Positions 7,978 through 16,212 are shown, numbered from the stretch's first letter. The stretch: DNA of 64,000 nt from an uncultured Oscillospiraceae bacterium (GCA_934591635.1 CAKTPI010000005.1:1-64000); one strand, 5' to 3'. Numbers and translations: made by a program. Notes: a model not told the origin generated them from the letters alone.

Positions 7978-8322
7978 ATGGAAGCGCTGGAAATGACCTT
8001 GCTCTTTGATTACTATGGGGATCTCCTCACAGAACGGCAGCGGGCCTGCGTGGACATGCGCTATAATCAGGATCTTTCCCTTGGCGAAATCGCCCAGGAG
8101 CTTGGAGTCAGCCGCCAGGGAGTGTATGATAATCTCAGCCGGGCAGAGGCCCTGCTGCATAATATGGAGGAGAAGACGGGCTGCGTCCGCCGGGCATTGG
8201 CGACCCGAAAAGCGGTGGGGCAGATTTGCAGCGCGGCCAGTCAGTTGACTTCCTATCCGGATGAAACCGTTTCTGCTCTGGCAGCACAGATTGTGCAGAC
8301 TGCCCAGGGCCTTGAGGAGTAA
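7978..8322 (+). CDS. ylxM: YlxM family putative DNA-binding protein (UPF0122)
   Basis: A 114-residue protein with a sigma-70 region-4-like helix-turn-helix: LTERQRACVDMRYNQDLS followed by LGEIAQELGVSRQGVYDNLSR. YlxM is widely encoded just before ffh and is linked to the signal recognition particle, but its exact role is unsettled. The ATG at 7978 follows AGGAGG. The gene ends three bases before ffh. The twin dyads around its promoter make autoregulation possible, but that is inference. Confidence 0.9.
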   Translation: MEALEMTLLFDYYGDLLTERQRACVDMRYNQDLSLGEIAQELGVSRQGVYDNLSRAEALLHNMEEKTGCVRRALATRKAVGQICSAASQLTSYPDETVSALAAQIVQTAQGLEE

Positions 8323-8325
8323 ATT

Positions 8326-9666
8326 ATGGCATTTGAAGGCTTAACGGAAAAAATCAATAATACCTTCAAAAAGCTTCGCGGCAAGGGTCGCCTGAAAGAG
8401 GCTGATGTGAAGGAGGCCATGCGGGAAATCCGGATGGCGCTGCTGGAGGCGGATGTCAGCTATAAGGTCTGCAAGGACTTTACCAAATCCGTCACGGAGC
8501 GCTGCATCGGCGCCGATGTGCTGGAGTCCCTGACGCCTGCCCAGATGATCGTGAAGATCGTCAATGAAGAGTTGGTTAAGCTCATGGGCAGCGATACGAA
8601 GCATATCAATATCAATCCCAACGGCCCTACGGTTGTGATGCTGGTTGGCCTGCAGGGTGCCGGTAAAACCACCAATGGCAGCAAGCTGGCGGGGCTCATG
8701 AAGCGCCAGGGGCGCAATCCGCTGCTGGTGGCATGTGATATTTACCGTCCGGCTGCCATTCAGCAGTTGAAGGTCTGCGGCGAAAAGCTGGGTATTCCCG
8801 TGTTTGACCGGGGTACGCAGGATCCGGTGCAGACTGCGAAGGAAGCCGTGCTTTATGCGCGCCAGCGGGGCTATGATATGGTCTTCCTGGATACGGCCGG
8901 TCGTCTCCATGTGGACGAGCAGCTGATGGAAGAACTGAAGAACATCAAGGCAGCCGTGAAGCCCAATGAGATAATGCTGGTTGTGGATGCCATGACCGGT
9001 CAGGACGCGGTGAACGCGGCGCAGACCTTTAATGAGTGGCTGGACATTGATTCGGTGATGCTCTCCAAGCTGGATGGCGATGCCCGTGGCGGCGCGGCCC
9101 TTTCTGTCCGTGCCATTACCGGAAAGCCAATCAAATTCTGCGGCATCGGTGAAAAGCTGGAGGATATCGAGCCCTTCCATCCGGATCGGATGGCAAGCCG
9201 CATCCTGGGTATGGGTGATGTGCTTACTCTGATCGAAAAGGCAGAGCGGGCCTATGACGCCAAGAAGGCAGCCGAAATGGAGGAGAAGCTGAAAAGCAAC
9301 CGCTTCACCCTTCAGGATTTCTACGACCAGATGGTGCAGATGAAGTCCATGGGTTCCATGCAGGATATTCTGGCCCAGATGCCCGGCGGCGCAAACCTCA
9401 AGGATGTAAAGCTGGACGAAAAAGCAATGGCCCACACCGAGGCAATCATCCTGTCTATGACCCCTAAGGAGCGGGAAAAGCCTGAGATTATCGGTGCAAG
9501 CCGCAAGAAGCGTATCGCAGCCGGCGCCGGTGTCAAGGTGGAGGACGTAAACCGCCTGCTCAAATCCTTTGAGCAGATGCGCAAGCTGATCAAGCAGTTC
9601 TCCGGCCCGGGTATGGGCAAGAAGATGAAGCGTTTGCGCGGCTTCAAGGGCTTTCCGGGCCTGTAA
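8326..9666 (+). CDS. ffh: Signal recognition particle GTPase Ffh
   Basis: The SRP54 subunit, which binds signal sequences and SRP RNA and docks with FtsY at the membrane. 446 residues, the normal length. The N domain is followed by the G domain with P-loop GLQGAGKTT (about residue 107), DTAGR near 190 and SKLDGDARGG near 247. The C-terminal M domain is methionine-rich (QMVQMKSMGSMQ) and ends in a basic segment for RNA binding. It forms an operon with ylxM and probably with rpsP, 69 bases on. Confidence 0.97.
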   Translation: MAFEGLTEKINNTFKKLRGKGRLKEADVKEAMREIRMALLEADVSYKVCKDFTKSVTERCIGADVLESLTPAQMIVKIVNEELVKLMGSDTKHININPNGPTVVMLVGLQGAGKTTNGSKLAGLMKRQGRNPLLVACDIYRPAAIQQLKVCGEKLGIPVFDRGTQDPVQTAKEAVLYARQRGYDMVFLDTAGRLHVDEQLMEELKNIKAAVKPNEIMLVVDAMTGQDAVNAAQTFNEWLDIDSVMLSKLDGDARGGAALSVRAITGKPIKFCGIGEKLEDIEPFHPDRMASRILGMGDVLTLIEKAERAYDAKKAAEMEEKLKSNRFTLQDFYDQMVQMKSMGSMQDILAQMPGGANLKDVKLDEKAMAHTEAIILSMTPKEREKPEIIGASRKKRIAAGAGVKVEDVNRLLKSFEQMRKLIKQFSGPGMGKKMKRLRGFKGFPGL

Positions 9667-9735
9667 ATTGGTTCGCTCTAAGCAAAATTGCTTTGCGATA
9701 TAAAAAGAAAGATTATTTATGGAGGTGAAACTCTC

Positions 9736-9975
9736 ATGGTTAAAATCAGACTGAGAAGAATGGGTGCCAAGAAGGCTCCTTACTACCGTATCGTTGTTGC
9801 TGACTCCCGTTCTCCCCGTGATGGCCGCTGCATCGAGGAGATTGGCGTGTACAATCCCCTGACCGAGCCTGCTACCATCAATGTCGATGCTGAGAAGGCT
9901 CAGAACTGGATCAAGAATGGCGCACAGCCTACCGATACCGTCCGTGGCCTGCTCAAGAGCGCTGGCGTCCTGTAA
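9736..9975 (+). CDS. rpsP: Small ribosomal subunit protein bS16
   Basis: 79 residues beginning [20 protein letters not shown], typical of bS16, which binds 16S rRNA in the body of the 30S subunit. The ATG at 9736 is preceded by GGAGGTG (9721-9727); an upstream in-frame extension lacks this signal. The order ffh-rpsP-khpA-rimM-trmD is the classic Firmicutes arrangement. Confidence 0.97.
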   Translation: MVKIRLRRMGAKKAPYYRIVVADSRSPRDGRCIEEIGVYNPLTEPATINVDAEKAQNWIKNGAQPTDTVRGLLKSAGVL

Positions 9976-9996
9976 TTTCCCCGAAGGAGTCACACA

Positions 9997-10227
9997 ATGA
10001 AGGAACTTTTGCAGTATATGGCAAAAAACCTGGTGGACAATCCTGATGCGGTCATCGTTGAGGAACAGACCGGTGAAGATGGGAAGGTTCTGGAGCTGCA
10101 TGTTGCCGAAGGGGACATGGGCAAGGTTATTGGCCGCCAGGGACGGATTGCGAAAGAAATCCGCACCATTATCAAGACTGTAGCCCAGCGCACCGGCGAG
10201 AAGGTCACGGTCGAAATCGTGGAGTAA
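9997..10227 (+). CDS. khpA: KH domain RNA-binding protein KhpA
   Basis: A 76-residue single type II KH domain with the RNA-contact loop IGRQGRIAKEIRT in the second half. KhpA pairs with KhpB/EloR and binds many transcripts; in Firmicutes it affects cell division and length. It starts 21 bases after rpsP with GAAGGAG as ribosome-binding site. A terminator-like hairpin after it separates it from rimM. Confidence 0.93.
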   Translation: MKELLQYMAKNLVDNPDAVIVEEQTGEDGKVLELHVAEGDMGKVIGRQGRIAKEIRTIIKTVAQRTGEKVTVEIVE

Positions 10228-10285
10228 TACCGCTGCCAAGTCGTCCCCTTTGCGAGGATGGATTGGTTCCCTGGTAGAAACGGCT

Positions 10286-10322
10286 ATGCGTGGCGATTTT
10301 TCGTCACGCATTTTCGTTTTTT
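10286..10322 (+). terminator. Terminator or attenuator between khpA and rimM
   Basis: An 11-bp stem with one G-U pair, ATGCGTGGCGA (10286-10296) and TCGTCACGCAT (10301-10311), with a TTTT loop, followed by TTTCGTTTTTT. It sits inside what is usually one operon, so it should lower expression of rimM-trmD relative to rpsP-khpA. A weak promoter may follow: TTGAAA near 10325 with TGTAAC 17 bases on. Confidence 0.75.
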
Positions 10323-10372
10323 ATTTGAAAGAACCGGAAAAATGTTCTGTAACCATAAAGGAGCTGTTGCTG

Positions 10373-10864
10373 ATGAAACTCCAATTGATTGATGCCGGAG
10401 AGATTGTCACGACCCACGGAGTCAGGGGGGAAGTGAAGGCCTTGTGTTGGTTGGATTCTCCGGAAGATTTGTGCGATTTTGACCGCTGTGTGATTGCCGG
10501 CAAGGAATATAAAATTCAGTCCTGCAGGGTGCAGAAGACCTGTAATTTGCTGAAGCTGGAAACAGTTGATACGATGGAAGCAGCGCAGGCTATGCGGGGA
10601 AAGGCTGTCCAGCTGTACCGAGAGGATATTTCGGACGAGGTGATTTTTGCTGCAGAACTCATTGGAATGGAGGTTTACAGCGAAAACCGCCTGTTGGGCA
10701 CGATTGAAGATGTGCTGGATTACCCCGGCAACCAGGTGTATGTGGTTCGGGGAGAGCATGAGTATCTCATACCGGCGGTCAAGGCCTTTGTCCAGTGTAC
10801 CAGTCTGGCGGAGAACCGCATGGATGTTACCGTGATCGAGGGGATGCGCAGTGATGAGGATTGA
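10373..10864 (+). CDS. rimM: Ribosome maturation factor RimM
   Basis: 163 residues with the two RimM domains: an N-terminal beta barrel (GEIVTTHGVRGEVKALC) and a C-terminal PRC barrel (ELIGMEVYSENRLLGTIEDVLDYPGNQVYVVR). It helps mature the 30S head near bS19. The ATG at 10373 follows AAAGGAG; earlier in-frame starts would run through the terminator hairpin. Its end overlaps the start of trmD by 11 bases, implying translational coupling. Confidence 0.93.
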   Translation: MKLQLIDAGEIVTTHGVRGEVKALCWLDSPEDLCDFDRCVIAGKEYKIQSCRVQKTCNLLKLETVDTMEAAQAMRGKAVQLYREDISDEVIFAAELIGMEVYSENRLLGTIEDVLDYPGNQVYVVRGEHEYLIPAVKAFVQCTSLAENRMDVTVIEGMRSDED

Positions 10865-11627
10865 TATTCTGACCTTGTTTCCGGATGCCTTGGGGGATGT
10901 GCTCTCTGAAAGCATTCTGGGCCGGGCACAGGAGCGGGGCTTCATCCGGATCGAGGCGCACCAGATTCGGGATTATACCTCCAATAAGCAGAATCAGGTG
11001 GACGATTATCCCTATGGCGGAGGCCGGGGGGCAATTATGCAGGCGGATCCCCTTTACCGCTGCTGGGAGGATGTATGTGATGAGGCAGGAGGGCCGGTGC
11101 ACACCATTTACCTGTCTCCCTGCGGCCACACGTTTACACAAAAGGATGCCATCCGTCTCAGCAAGCTGGATAATCTGATTTTTGTCTGTGGCCATTACGA
11201 GGGCATCGACCAACGTTTTATTGACGAATGTGTGGATGAGGAGCTTTCCCTGGGGGATTTTGTTCTCACCGGCGGTGAAATTGCGGCAATGGCCATGACA
11301 GATGCGATTTGCCGCATGGTACCCGGTGTGCTGGCTGACCCGGAGTGCTTTGAGGATGAAAGTCACTATAACGGACTGCTGGAATACCCCCAGTACAGCC
11401 GTCCAGCCGTATGGCATGGCCGGGAGGTGCCTGCAATCCTGCTTTCCGGCAATCATAAGCTGGTTGCTCTATGGCGCAGAAAACAGGCCCTGCGCCGCAC
11501 AAAGGCCCGCAGGCCGGATATGTACGCAAACCTGGACCTGACCTCCAAGCAGGATAAAAAGCTTTTGAAGGAAATGGAGGAGGAAGACCGTGAGCAATCT
11601 GGAAACCCTGAAGCAGTGGATCGATGA
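10854..11627 (+). CDS. trmD: tRNA (guanine37-N1)-methyltransferase TrmD
   Basis: A SPOUT methyltransferase that makes m1G37 in tRNAs reading codons that start with C or G, which prevents frameshifting. 257 residues. Start MRIDILTLFP; the trefoil-knot SAM site is seen in CGHYEGIDQRFID and LSLGDFVLTGGE around residues 110-150. The ATG at 10854 (after an adjacent GTG) lies inside the rimM end. The sirtuin gene overlaps its 3' end by 38 bases. rplS, which usually follows trmD in Firmicutes, is not here. Confidence 0.96.
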   Translation: MRIDILTLFPDALGDVLSESILGRAQERGFIRIEAHQIRDYTSNKQNQVDDYPYGGGRGAIMQADPLYRCWEDVCDEAGGPVHTIYLSPCGHTFTQKDAIRLSKLDNLIFVCGHYEGIDQRFIDECVDEELSLGDFVLTGGEIAAMAMTDAICRMVPGVLADPECFEDESHYNGLLEYPQYSRPAVWHGREVPAILLSGNHKLVALWRRKQALRRTKARRPDMYANLDLTSKQDKKLLKEMEEEDREQSGNPEAVDR

Positions 11628-12309
11628 AAGCCATCGCATGGTGTTTTTTGGCGGTGCCGGTGTGAGTACTGAGTCCGGCATCCCGGATTTCCGCAGTGTG
11701 GATGGGCTGTACCATCAGAAATTTGAATATCCGCCGGAGACCATTATCAGCCATAGCTTCTATCAGCGGAATCCCAGCTACTTTTTTCGGTTTTACCGGG
11801 AGAAGATGCTTCCCCTCGGCTTTGAACCCAATATCACCCACAAAAAGCTTGCCCAGTGGGAGCGGGAGGGAAAGCTTGCGGCGGTTGTGACTCAAAACAT
11901 TGACGGTTTGCACCAAAAAGCCGGTTCTCAGAGGGTGTATGAGCTCCATGGCAGTGTCCTGCGTAATTACTGCACCAGATGCCACCGGTTTTACCCGGCT
12001 GAATTCATCCGTGATGCGCAGGACATTCCGCGCTGCACCTGCGGCGGGATTGTAAAGCCGGATGTAGTGCTGTACGAGGAAAGCCTTGACCCAGAGGTGA
12101 TTGAGAAAAGTGTAAATGCCATTGCAAATGCCGATTTGCTGATGGTGGCGGGCACCAGCCTTACGGTTTATCCGGCGGCGGGGCTGCTCCGGTATTATGC
12201 GGGCAAACGACTGGTTTTGATTAACCGGGATGCAACACCCTATGACAGTCAGGCGGACCTGGTGATCCATGATAGCCTAGGGGATGTTTTTTCAAAGCTG
12301 ATATCATAA
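11590..12309 (+). CDS. cobB: NAD-dependent protein deacylase, sirtuin family
   Basis: A 239-residue Sir2 protein that removes acyl groups from lysines with NAD. Motifs: GAGVSTESGIPDFRS (about residue 23), TQNIDGLH (about 100) with the catalytic histidine in ELHGS (about 120). The zinc site is CTRC with CTCG about 20 residues later, and AGTSLTVYPAAGL follows near 187. The GTG start at 11590 follows GGAGGAAG and lies 38 bases inside trmD, so coupling is likely. A terminator follows. Confidence 0.93.
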   Translation: MSNLETLKQWIDESHRMVFFGGAGVSTESGIPDFRSVDGLYHQKFEYPPETIISHSFYQRNPSYFFRFYREKMLPLGFEPNITHKKLAQWEREGKLAAVVTQNIDGLHQKAGSQRVYELHGSVLRNYCTRCHRFYPAEFIRDAQDIPRCTCGGIVKPDVVLYEESLDPEVIEKSVNAIANADLLMVAGTSLTVYPAAGLLRYYAGKRLVLINRDATPYDSQADLVIHDSLGDVFSKLIS

Positions 12310-12344
12310 TCCGGTATCCCGGAACAACTGATTTGCGCCATACA

Positions 12345-12388
12345 GAATCCTCACTGTTCATGCTTGGGCAGTGAGGATTCCTTTTTTG
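12345..12388 (+). terminator. Terminator of the rimM-trmD-cobB unit
   Basis: A perfect 12-bp stem, GAATCCTCACTG (12345-12356) and its complement (12369-12380), with a 12-base loop, followed by CTTTTTTG. Confidence 0.9.
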
Positions 12389-12450
12389 TGCACATAAGAA
12401 ACATAACGCGTAACTTGTTGGGGAAATTTGTTTATTTTGGAAAATTCTTC

Positions 12451-12479
12451 TTGCATGTATCCGCTTCCTATGCTATAAT
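12451..12479 (+). promoter_or_regulatory. Sigma-A promoter for the cysteine-rich surface protein
   Basis: TTGCAT (12451-12456), a 17-base spacer and TATAAT (12474-12479). The 302-base gap 12310-12611 holds the preceding terminator, this promoter and a long AT-rich leader of about 125 bases with a weak hairpin near 12519-12539. No other gene is seen there. Confidence 0.75.
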
Positions 12480-12611
12480 CATGGTGCGTAAGCCAATATA
12501 ATAAAAGGAAACAATGATGTGCGCGTGATGCGTGCGCAGAATGATAATGAAAAGGTAATGTCAATGGCTTCATCGGTTGATTAAAAAGGAAACTTGTAAG
12601 GAGATGGATGT

Positions 12612-14387
12612 ATGAAAAAAAGAATAATTATCTCGCTGGTCATGATGATCCTTTTATTGGCGGCCACTTGCCTGCCTGCGGCTGCGGAACCACCAGCCAC
12701 AAAGAAATTGCCGTGTGCATATTGCAATCGCAACCGAACCTTTGAGTTCGTTGGATATAGCGCGAATAAGACTACACATTATCCGGCATATAAATGTACG
12801 ACATGTAAAAGGGTTGGCAGCACTATGAGCGGCAGTGGTGCTCACACCGGCGGCACGGCTACCTGCACCCAAAAGGCGGTGTGTGTTGTGTGCAATCATG
12901 AATATGGTGATTACGTCCACGATTTGGAGTACCACGAAGGAAAGGCAGCCACCTGCACCGAGAGCGGTTGGGAAGCCTATGATACCTGCAAACGCGCTGG
13001 GTGCAATTATACGACGTATCGTGTAATACCAGCTTCACACGATCTGGTGCATCACGATGCGTTGGCCCCAACCTGTACGCAGAATGGCTATAAGGCCTAT
13101 GAAACATGTAAAAACTGTGACTACTCAACCTATACAGCGGATCCGGCACTTGATCATGACTGGGGTGATTGGCTGCCGAACGGCGATGTGACTCACACGC
13201 GTACGTGTAAACGGGACGCTGCCCATACCGAGACGGAAGCTTGCACCTCCTTTTTTCCTGCTGACTGCATCAGCGGCCCCAGATGCCGTGCCTGCTGGGG
13301 AGTGAGCGGCGAAAAGGATCCCAACAATCACCCTTGGCGGCAGTGGTATTCCAACGGAGATGGGACGCATACACGCACATGCAACCACAATGTCCTTGAA
13401 GCTCAGACAGAGCCTTGCTCCGGAGGCAACGCGACTTGCCTGATACCGGGTACATGCAGCACGTGTGGCGGGCAGTATCTGACAGACCACATGGATACAA
13501 ATAAGGATCACCTTTGCGATACATGTCAGAAAAAACTCAGTGAATGCGCGGATAAAGACAATGACCACCGGTGTGATTATTGCGGGGCGCAGCAATCGCC
13601 TCACAGCTATGAAGCGGTTCCTGACGCAATATACCTGAAATCGGAGGCAACCTGCGTATCCCCAGCGGTGTACTTTGTGCGTTGCTCTATCTGCAAAGAA
13701 AAGGGAACAGCAACCTTCGAGGTAGGAGATAAGAACCCGGACAATCATGATCTGGAGCATTATGACAGCAAAGCGGCTGCTTGTACCGAGAAGGGGTGGA
13801 AGGCCTATGATCGTTGCAGACGCGATGGCTGCGCTTATGCCACCTATCAGGAGATTCCTGCCATGAGCCATTGGTATGGTGAATGGACACCGAATGCGGA
13901 TGATACCCATACGGCGCAGTGCAGACGCAGCGGCTGCTACCATCGCACGGTAGTCAAATGCGAAAAGATGGACGCTGCTCTACCGGATCAGCCTGCAACA
14001 GGGGAGGAGTCAAATGAATTTAGCCTTTGCCCCGTTTGCGGCGCGGTCAGCGATGGTACACGACTGGTGCTGGTGGAAAGGGCCACGGTAAAAGCATTGA
14101 CACACCGGCTCCCTGCCGGAGAAGTGATGGCGCGCATGGGCAAGCTGGAAAACGGCAAAATCCTGTTGAGCATTGGCTTTGAGTTTGCCGGTAAACTGAC
14201 GCAGCCTGTCGGCCAAGTGCAGTTCGCCCTGCCAGCCTCGGCGCTGAATGGTTACACCCTGCATATGTTGAATACAGACAGCACAGAAACAGAGCTGTCT
14301 GTCACGGTAAGCGGCGAAGAGATAACTTTTACGCTGGACTTTGAATCACAAGTCAAAGGCCGGGACGTAATAATTCAGCTCGTGTAA
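12612..14387 (+). CDS. Secreted cysteine-rich repeat protein
   Basis: 591 residues with a signal peptide (MKKRIIISLV..., cleavage near AAAEP, residues 24-28). The body holds degenerate cysteine and histidine repeats. One type has the core ATCTESGWEAYDTCK, APTCTQNGYKAYETCK and AACTEKGWKAYDRCR. A second has GDVTHTRTC, GDGTHTRTC and ADDTHTAQC. A third, DKDNDHRCDYCG and NKDHLCDTC, resembles an Asp-rich metal-binding element. The C-terminal 150 residues lack cysteines and look like a beta domain. No cell-wall anchor or catalytic motif is seen. Such repeats are frequent in surface proteins of gut Clostridia; function unknown. The CxxC knuckles suggest zinc binding. Confidence 0.65.
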   Translation: MKKRIIISLVMMILLLAATCLPAAAEPPATKKLPCAYCNRNRTFEFVGYSANKTTHYPAYKCTTCKRVGSTMSGSGAHTGGTATCTQKAVCVVCNHEYGDYVHDLEYHEGKAATCTESGWEAYDTCKRAGCNYTTYRVIPASHDLVHHDALAPTCTQNGYKAYETCKNCDYSTYTADPALDHDWGDWLPNGDVTHTRTCKRDAAHTETEACTSFFPADCISGPRCRACWGVSGEKDPNNHPWRQWYSNGDGTHTRTCNHNVLEAQTEPCSGGNATCLIPGTCSTCGGQYLTDHMDTNKDHLCDTCQKKLSECADKDNDHRCDYCGAQQSPHSYEAVPDAIYLKSEATCVSPAVYFVRCSICKEKGTATFEVGDKNPDNHDLEHYDSKAAACTEKGWKAYDRCRRDGCAYATYQEIPAMSHWYGEWTPNADDTHTAQCRRSGCYHRTVVKCEKMDAALPDQPATGEESNEFSLCPVCGAVSDGTRLVLVERATVKALTHRLPAGEVMARMGKLENGKILLSIGFEFAGKLTQPVGQVQFALPASALNGYTLHMLNTDSTETELSVTVSGEEITFTLDFESQVKGRDVIIQLV

Positions 14388-14411
14388 TAATAAATCAATC
14401 TGTATAAGCGT

Positions 14412-14436
14412 TCCCCTGTTCAGTAAGGACAGGGGA
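14412..14436 (+). terminator. Possible terminator after the cysteine-rich protein
   Basis: A perfect 8-bp stem, TCCCCTGT (14412-14419) and ACAGGGGA (14429-14436). The U-rich run comes late (ATTTTC from about 14445), so it may be weak. Confidence 0.5.
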
Positions 14437-14554
14437 GTGCTGCATTTTCAGAGGCTTTTCTTCAAATGCAATTGGCGCAGGCTGCCTGCAAGGATGTACA
14501 AGTCTGACGGAAATAAAATCTAATTTCCAATCTGTCGAATTTTGAAAAAACTGC

Positions 14555-14582
14555 TTGACATTTTCAAAAGCTGTGTTATACT
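14555..14582 (+). promoter_or_regulatory. Sigma-A promoter of the perR-like operon
   Basis: TTGACA (14555-14560), a 16-base spacer and TATACT (14577-14582), directly upstream of a Fur/PerR-type palindrome. Confidence 0.75.
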
Positions 14583-14590
14583 GAAGATGT

Positions 14591-14611
14591 AAATAAGAGT
14601 TATTCTTATTT
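14591..14611. promoter_or_regulatory. Fur/PerR-type operator
   Basis: A 21-base palindrome around 14601: arms AAATAAGA (14591-14598) and TCTTATTT (14604-14611) are perfect complements, and the full 10-1-10 match is 9 of 10. It is AT-rich with the size and position expected of a PerR box, between the -10 box and the ribosome-binding site of the regulator gene. Autorepression is therefore likely. Confidence 0.7.
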
Positions 14612-14623
14612 AGGAGGAAGCCG

Positions 14624-15025
14624 ATGGAAAGTTCAGGTAAGCAATTTCGCAAGAGAAACGCAATTCTTGCCTGTCTTCGCCAGTCTAAGGCGCACCCCTC
14701 TGCTGAGGATATCTATCACACCTTGCAGCAGGAGCATTCGGATATCTCCCTTGCTTCCGTCTACCGCAATATCAAGCTGTTCAAGGACGAAGGGCTGATC
14801 ATCAGCCTTGGCACCGTGAATGGGATTGAGCGGCTGGATGGCAGGGTGGATCCCCATGTGCATTTTGCATGCAGTGCCTGCGGCGCGGTGGTAGATGTCC
14901 CGGATGTAGAGGTGCCCGCAAGTGTCCCCAAAGCCACCGAGGCGTGCCTCGGCTGTCGGGTGGACGATACGCGACTGGTGCTGACCGGCCTCTGCAGAAA
15001 TTGCATTCAAAAAACAAAGCAATAA
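14624..15025 (+). CDS. Fur family transcriptional regulator, PerR-like
   Basis: 133 residues: a winged-helix DNA-binding domain (SAEDIYHTLQQE...ISLASVYRNIKLF), then a metal-binding dimerisation domain with HVHFACSACG and CRNC, giving the CxxC...CxxC structural zinc site. PerR proteins use iron to sense peroxide. The adjacent rubrerythrin gene supports a peroxide role rather than iron control, but this is inference. The ATG follows AGGAGG (14612-14617). Confidence 0.85.
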   Translation: MESSGKQFRKRNAILACLRQSKAHPSAEDIYHTLQQEHSDISLASVYRNIKLFKDEGLIISLGTVNGIERLDGRVDPHVHFACSACGAVVDVPDVEVPASVPKATEACLGCRVDDTRLVLTGLCRNCIQKTKQ

Positions 15026-15045
15026 TTTTTTAGGAGGAAAAAGTC

Positions 15046-15636
15046 ATGAAAAAGTTTGTTTGCCCCGTTTGCGGTTACGTTTACGAAGCTGAGGAGATGC
15101 CCGCCGATTTCAAGTGCCCTGTCTGCCACGTGGATGGCTCCAAGTTCAAGGAACTGGATACCTCCAAGCTGGCTGCTGAGCATGAGCTGGGCATCTACAA
15201 AAAGACTGTTGCCAACAACCCCGACATCCCTGAAGCTGACAAGCAGTGGATTCTGGAGCAGCTGAAGGCCAATTTCACCGGCGAGTGCAGCGAGGTGGGC
15301 ATGTATCTGTGCATGGCCCGTATTGCCCACCGGGAGGGCTACCCCGAAATCGGTCTGTATTGGGAGAAGGCTGCCTACGAAGAGGCTGAACATGCTGCCA
15401 AGTTTGCCGAGATGCTGGGGACTACCCTGGAACCCAACATGACCGGCTCCACCCGGAAGAACCTGGCATGGCGTGTTGACTGCGAGTTCGGCGCTACCCA
15501 GGGTAAGTTTGACCTGGCGCTGAAGGCAAAGCAGTATGGCCTGGATGCCATCCACGATACTGTCCACGAAATGGCCAAGGACGAGGCCCGGCACGGCAAG
15601 GCTCTGCTGGGTCTGCTGCAGAGATACTTCAAGTAA
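15046..15636 (+). CDS. Reverse rubrerythrin (peroxide reductase)
   Basis: 196 residues. The rubredoxin domain is N-terminal (CPVCGYVYE and CPVCHVDG, residues 6-36), opposite to classic rubrerythrin. A ferritin-like di-iron domain follows, with ligand motifs in FTGECSEV, YEEAEHAAKFAE and KDEARHGK. Reverse rubrerythrins reduce hydrogen peroxide, and sometimes oxygen, in anaerobes using NADH-derived electrons. It lies 20 bases after the PerR-like gene behind AGGAGG, so the two form a peroxide-response operon. Confidence 0.92.
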   Translation: MKKFVCPVCGYVYEAEEMPADFKCPVCHVDGSKFKELDTSKLAAEHELGIYKKTVANNPDIPEADKQWILEQLKANFTGECSEVGMYLCMARIAHREGYPEIGLYWEKAAYEEAEHAAKFAEMLGTTLEPNMTGSTRKNLAWRVDCEFGATQGKFDLALKAKQYGLDAIHDTVHEMAKDEARHGKALLGLLQRYFK

Positions 15637-15656
15637 AATAGGGAGCGCGCGGAACT

Positions 15657-15998
15657 ATGGCGGAAAACCTATTTCTCAGGAATGCTCATGAAAAGGGCCT
15701 TATAGACAATCGGGAAATTGCCTTTGCGGCAGATATTACCTGCACCAATGGCAACAGGGGACGAGCATGGTTTTTCCTTAATGGCAGTGTACTGTCTCTG
15801 TATGAGTTTGCCGGACTTGCTGATGTGGGGGATCTCATTGAGAAGATTGACCTTAAGGACGCGCAATTCATAAAGGGAAGCAGCTTCGCATTGCACCCGA
15901 CATTGAAGTTCCAATATAACGGCAACACTTATTCGTTCCAGGGATTTGCACAGGCGAAAAAAGTCTTGGAAGCGGTAAAATCCGCATGCGGCGCATAA
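15657..15998 (+). CDS. Small hypothetical protein, PH-like fold suspected
   Basis: 113 residues, no signal peptide or membrane segment. The strand pattern ends in one amphipathic helix: RAWFFLNGSVLSLYEF, LHPTLKFQYNGNTYSFQGF, then AQAKKVLEAVKSAC. This resembles bacterial PH-like domains, but I cannot name a family. It starts 20 bases after the rubrerythrin stop behind GGGAGCG and is probably in that operon. Confidence 0.6.
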   Translation: MAENLFLRNAHEKGLIDNREIAFAADITCTNGNRGRAWFFLNGSVLSLYEFAGLADVGDLIEKIDLKDAQFIKGSSFALHPTLKFQYNGNTYSFQGFAQAKKVLEAVKSACGA

Positions 15999-16062
15999 CA
16001 GAGCGAATTACTTCCGCAGGGCGGCGTTGCCGGCGCAGTATTAAAGCATGATAAAATGAAAA

Positions 16063-16092
16063 CAGGGGGAACTGCAAGAGCGGTTCCCCCTG
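16063..16092 (+). terminator. Stem-loop after the perR-rubrerythrin operon
   Basis: A perfect 10-bp stem, CAGGGGGAAC (16063-16072) and GTTCCCCCTG (16083-16092). No U-tract follows on the plus strand, so it may act with Rho or only as an mRNA end-stabiliser. Confidence 0.55.
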
Positions 16093-16146
16093 CTTGGTAT
16101 ACGATACAGGATGTGTATGGCAGGACGGTTATTGGGCAGATAAACC

Positions 16147-16194
16147 TTGACATTCGTAAAACACTTGTTATACTAGAGTTAGCGAGAGCTAACT
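16147..16194 (+). promoter_or_regulatory. Promoter with a palindromic operator at the start site
   Basis: TTGACA (16147-16152), a 16-base spacer and TATACT (16169-16174). It is followed at once by the palindrome AGTTAGC-GAGA-GCTAACT (16177-16194), which covers the predicted start site. The position is ideal for a repressor operator. No regulator gene of matching type is adjacent. Confidence 0.65.
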
Positions 16195-16212
16195 TGCAAC
16201 GGAGGGAAAAAG

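Noticed and set aside
8341..10311. A minus-strand open frame across ffh, rpsP and khpA
   Set aside because: Three well-identified genes occupy the plus strand; the opposite product shows no family pattern.
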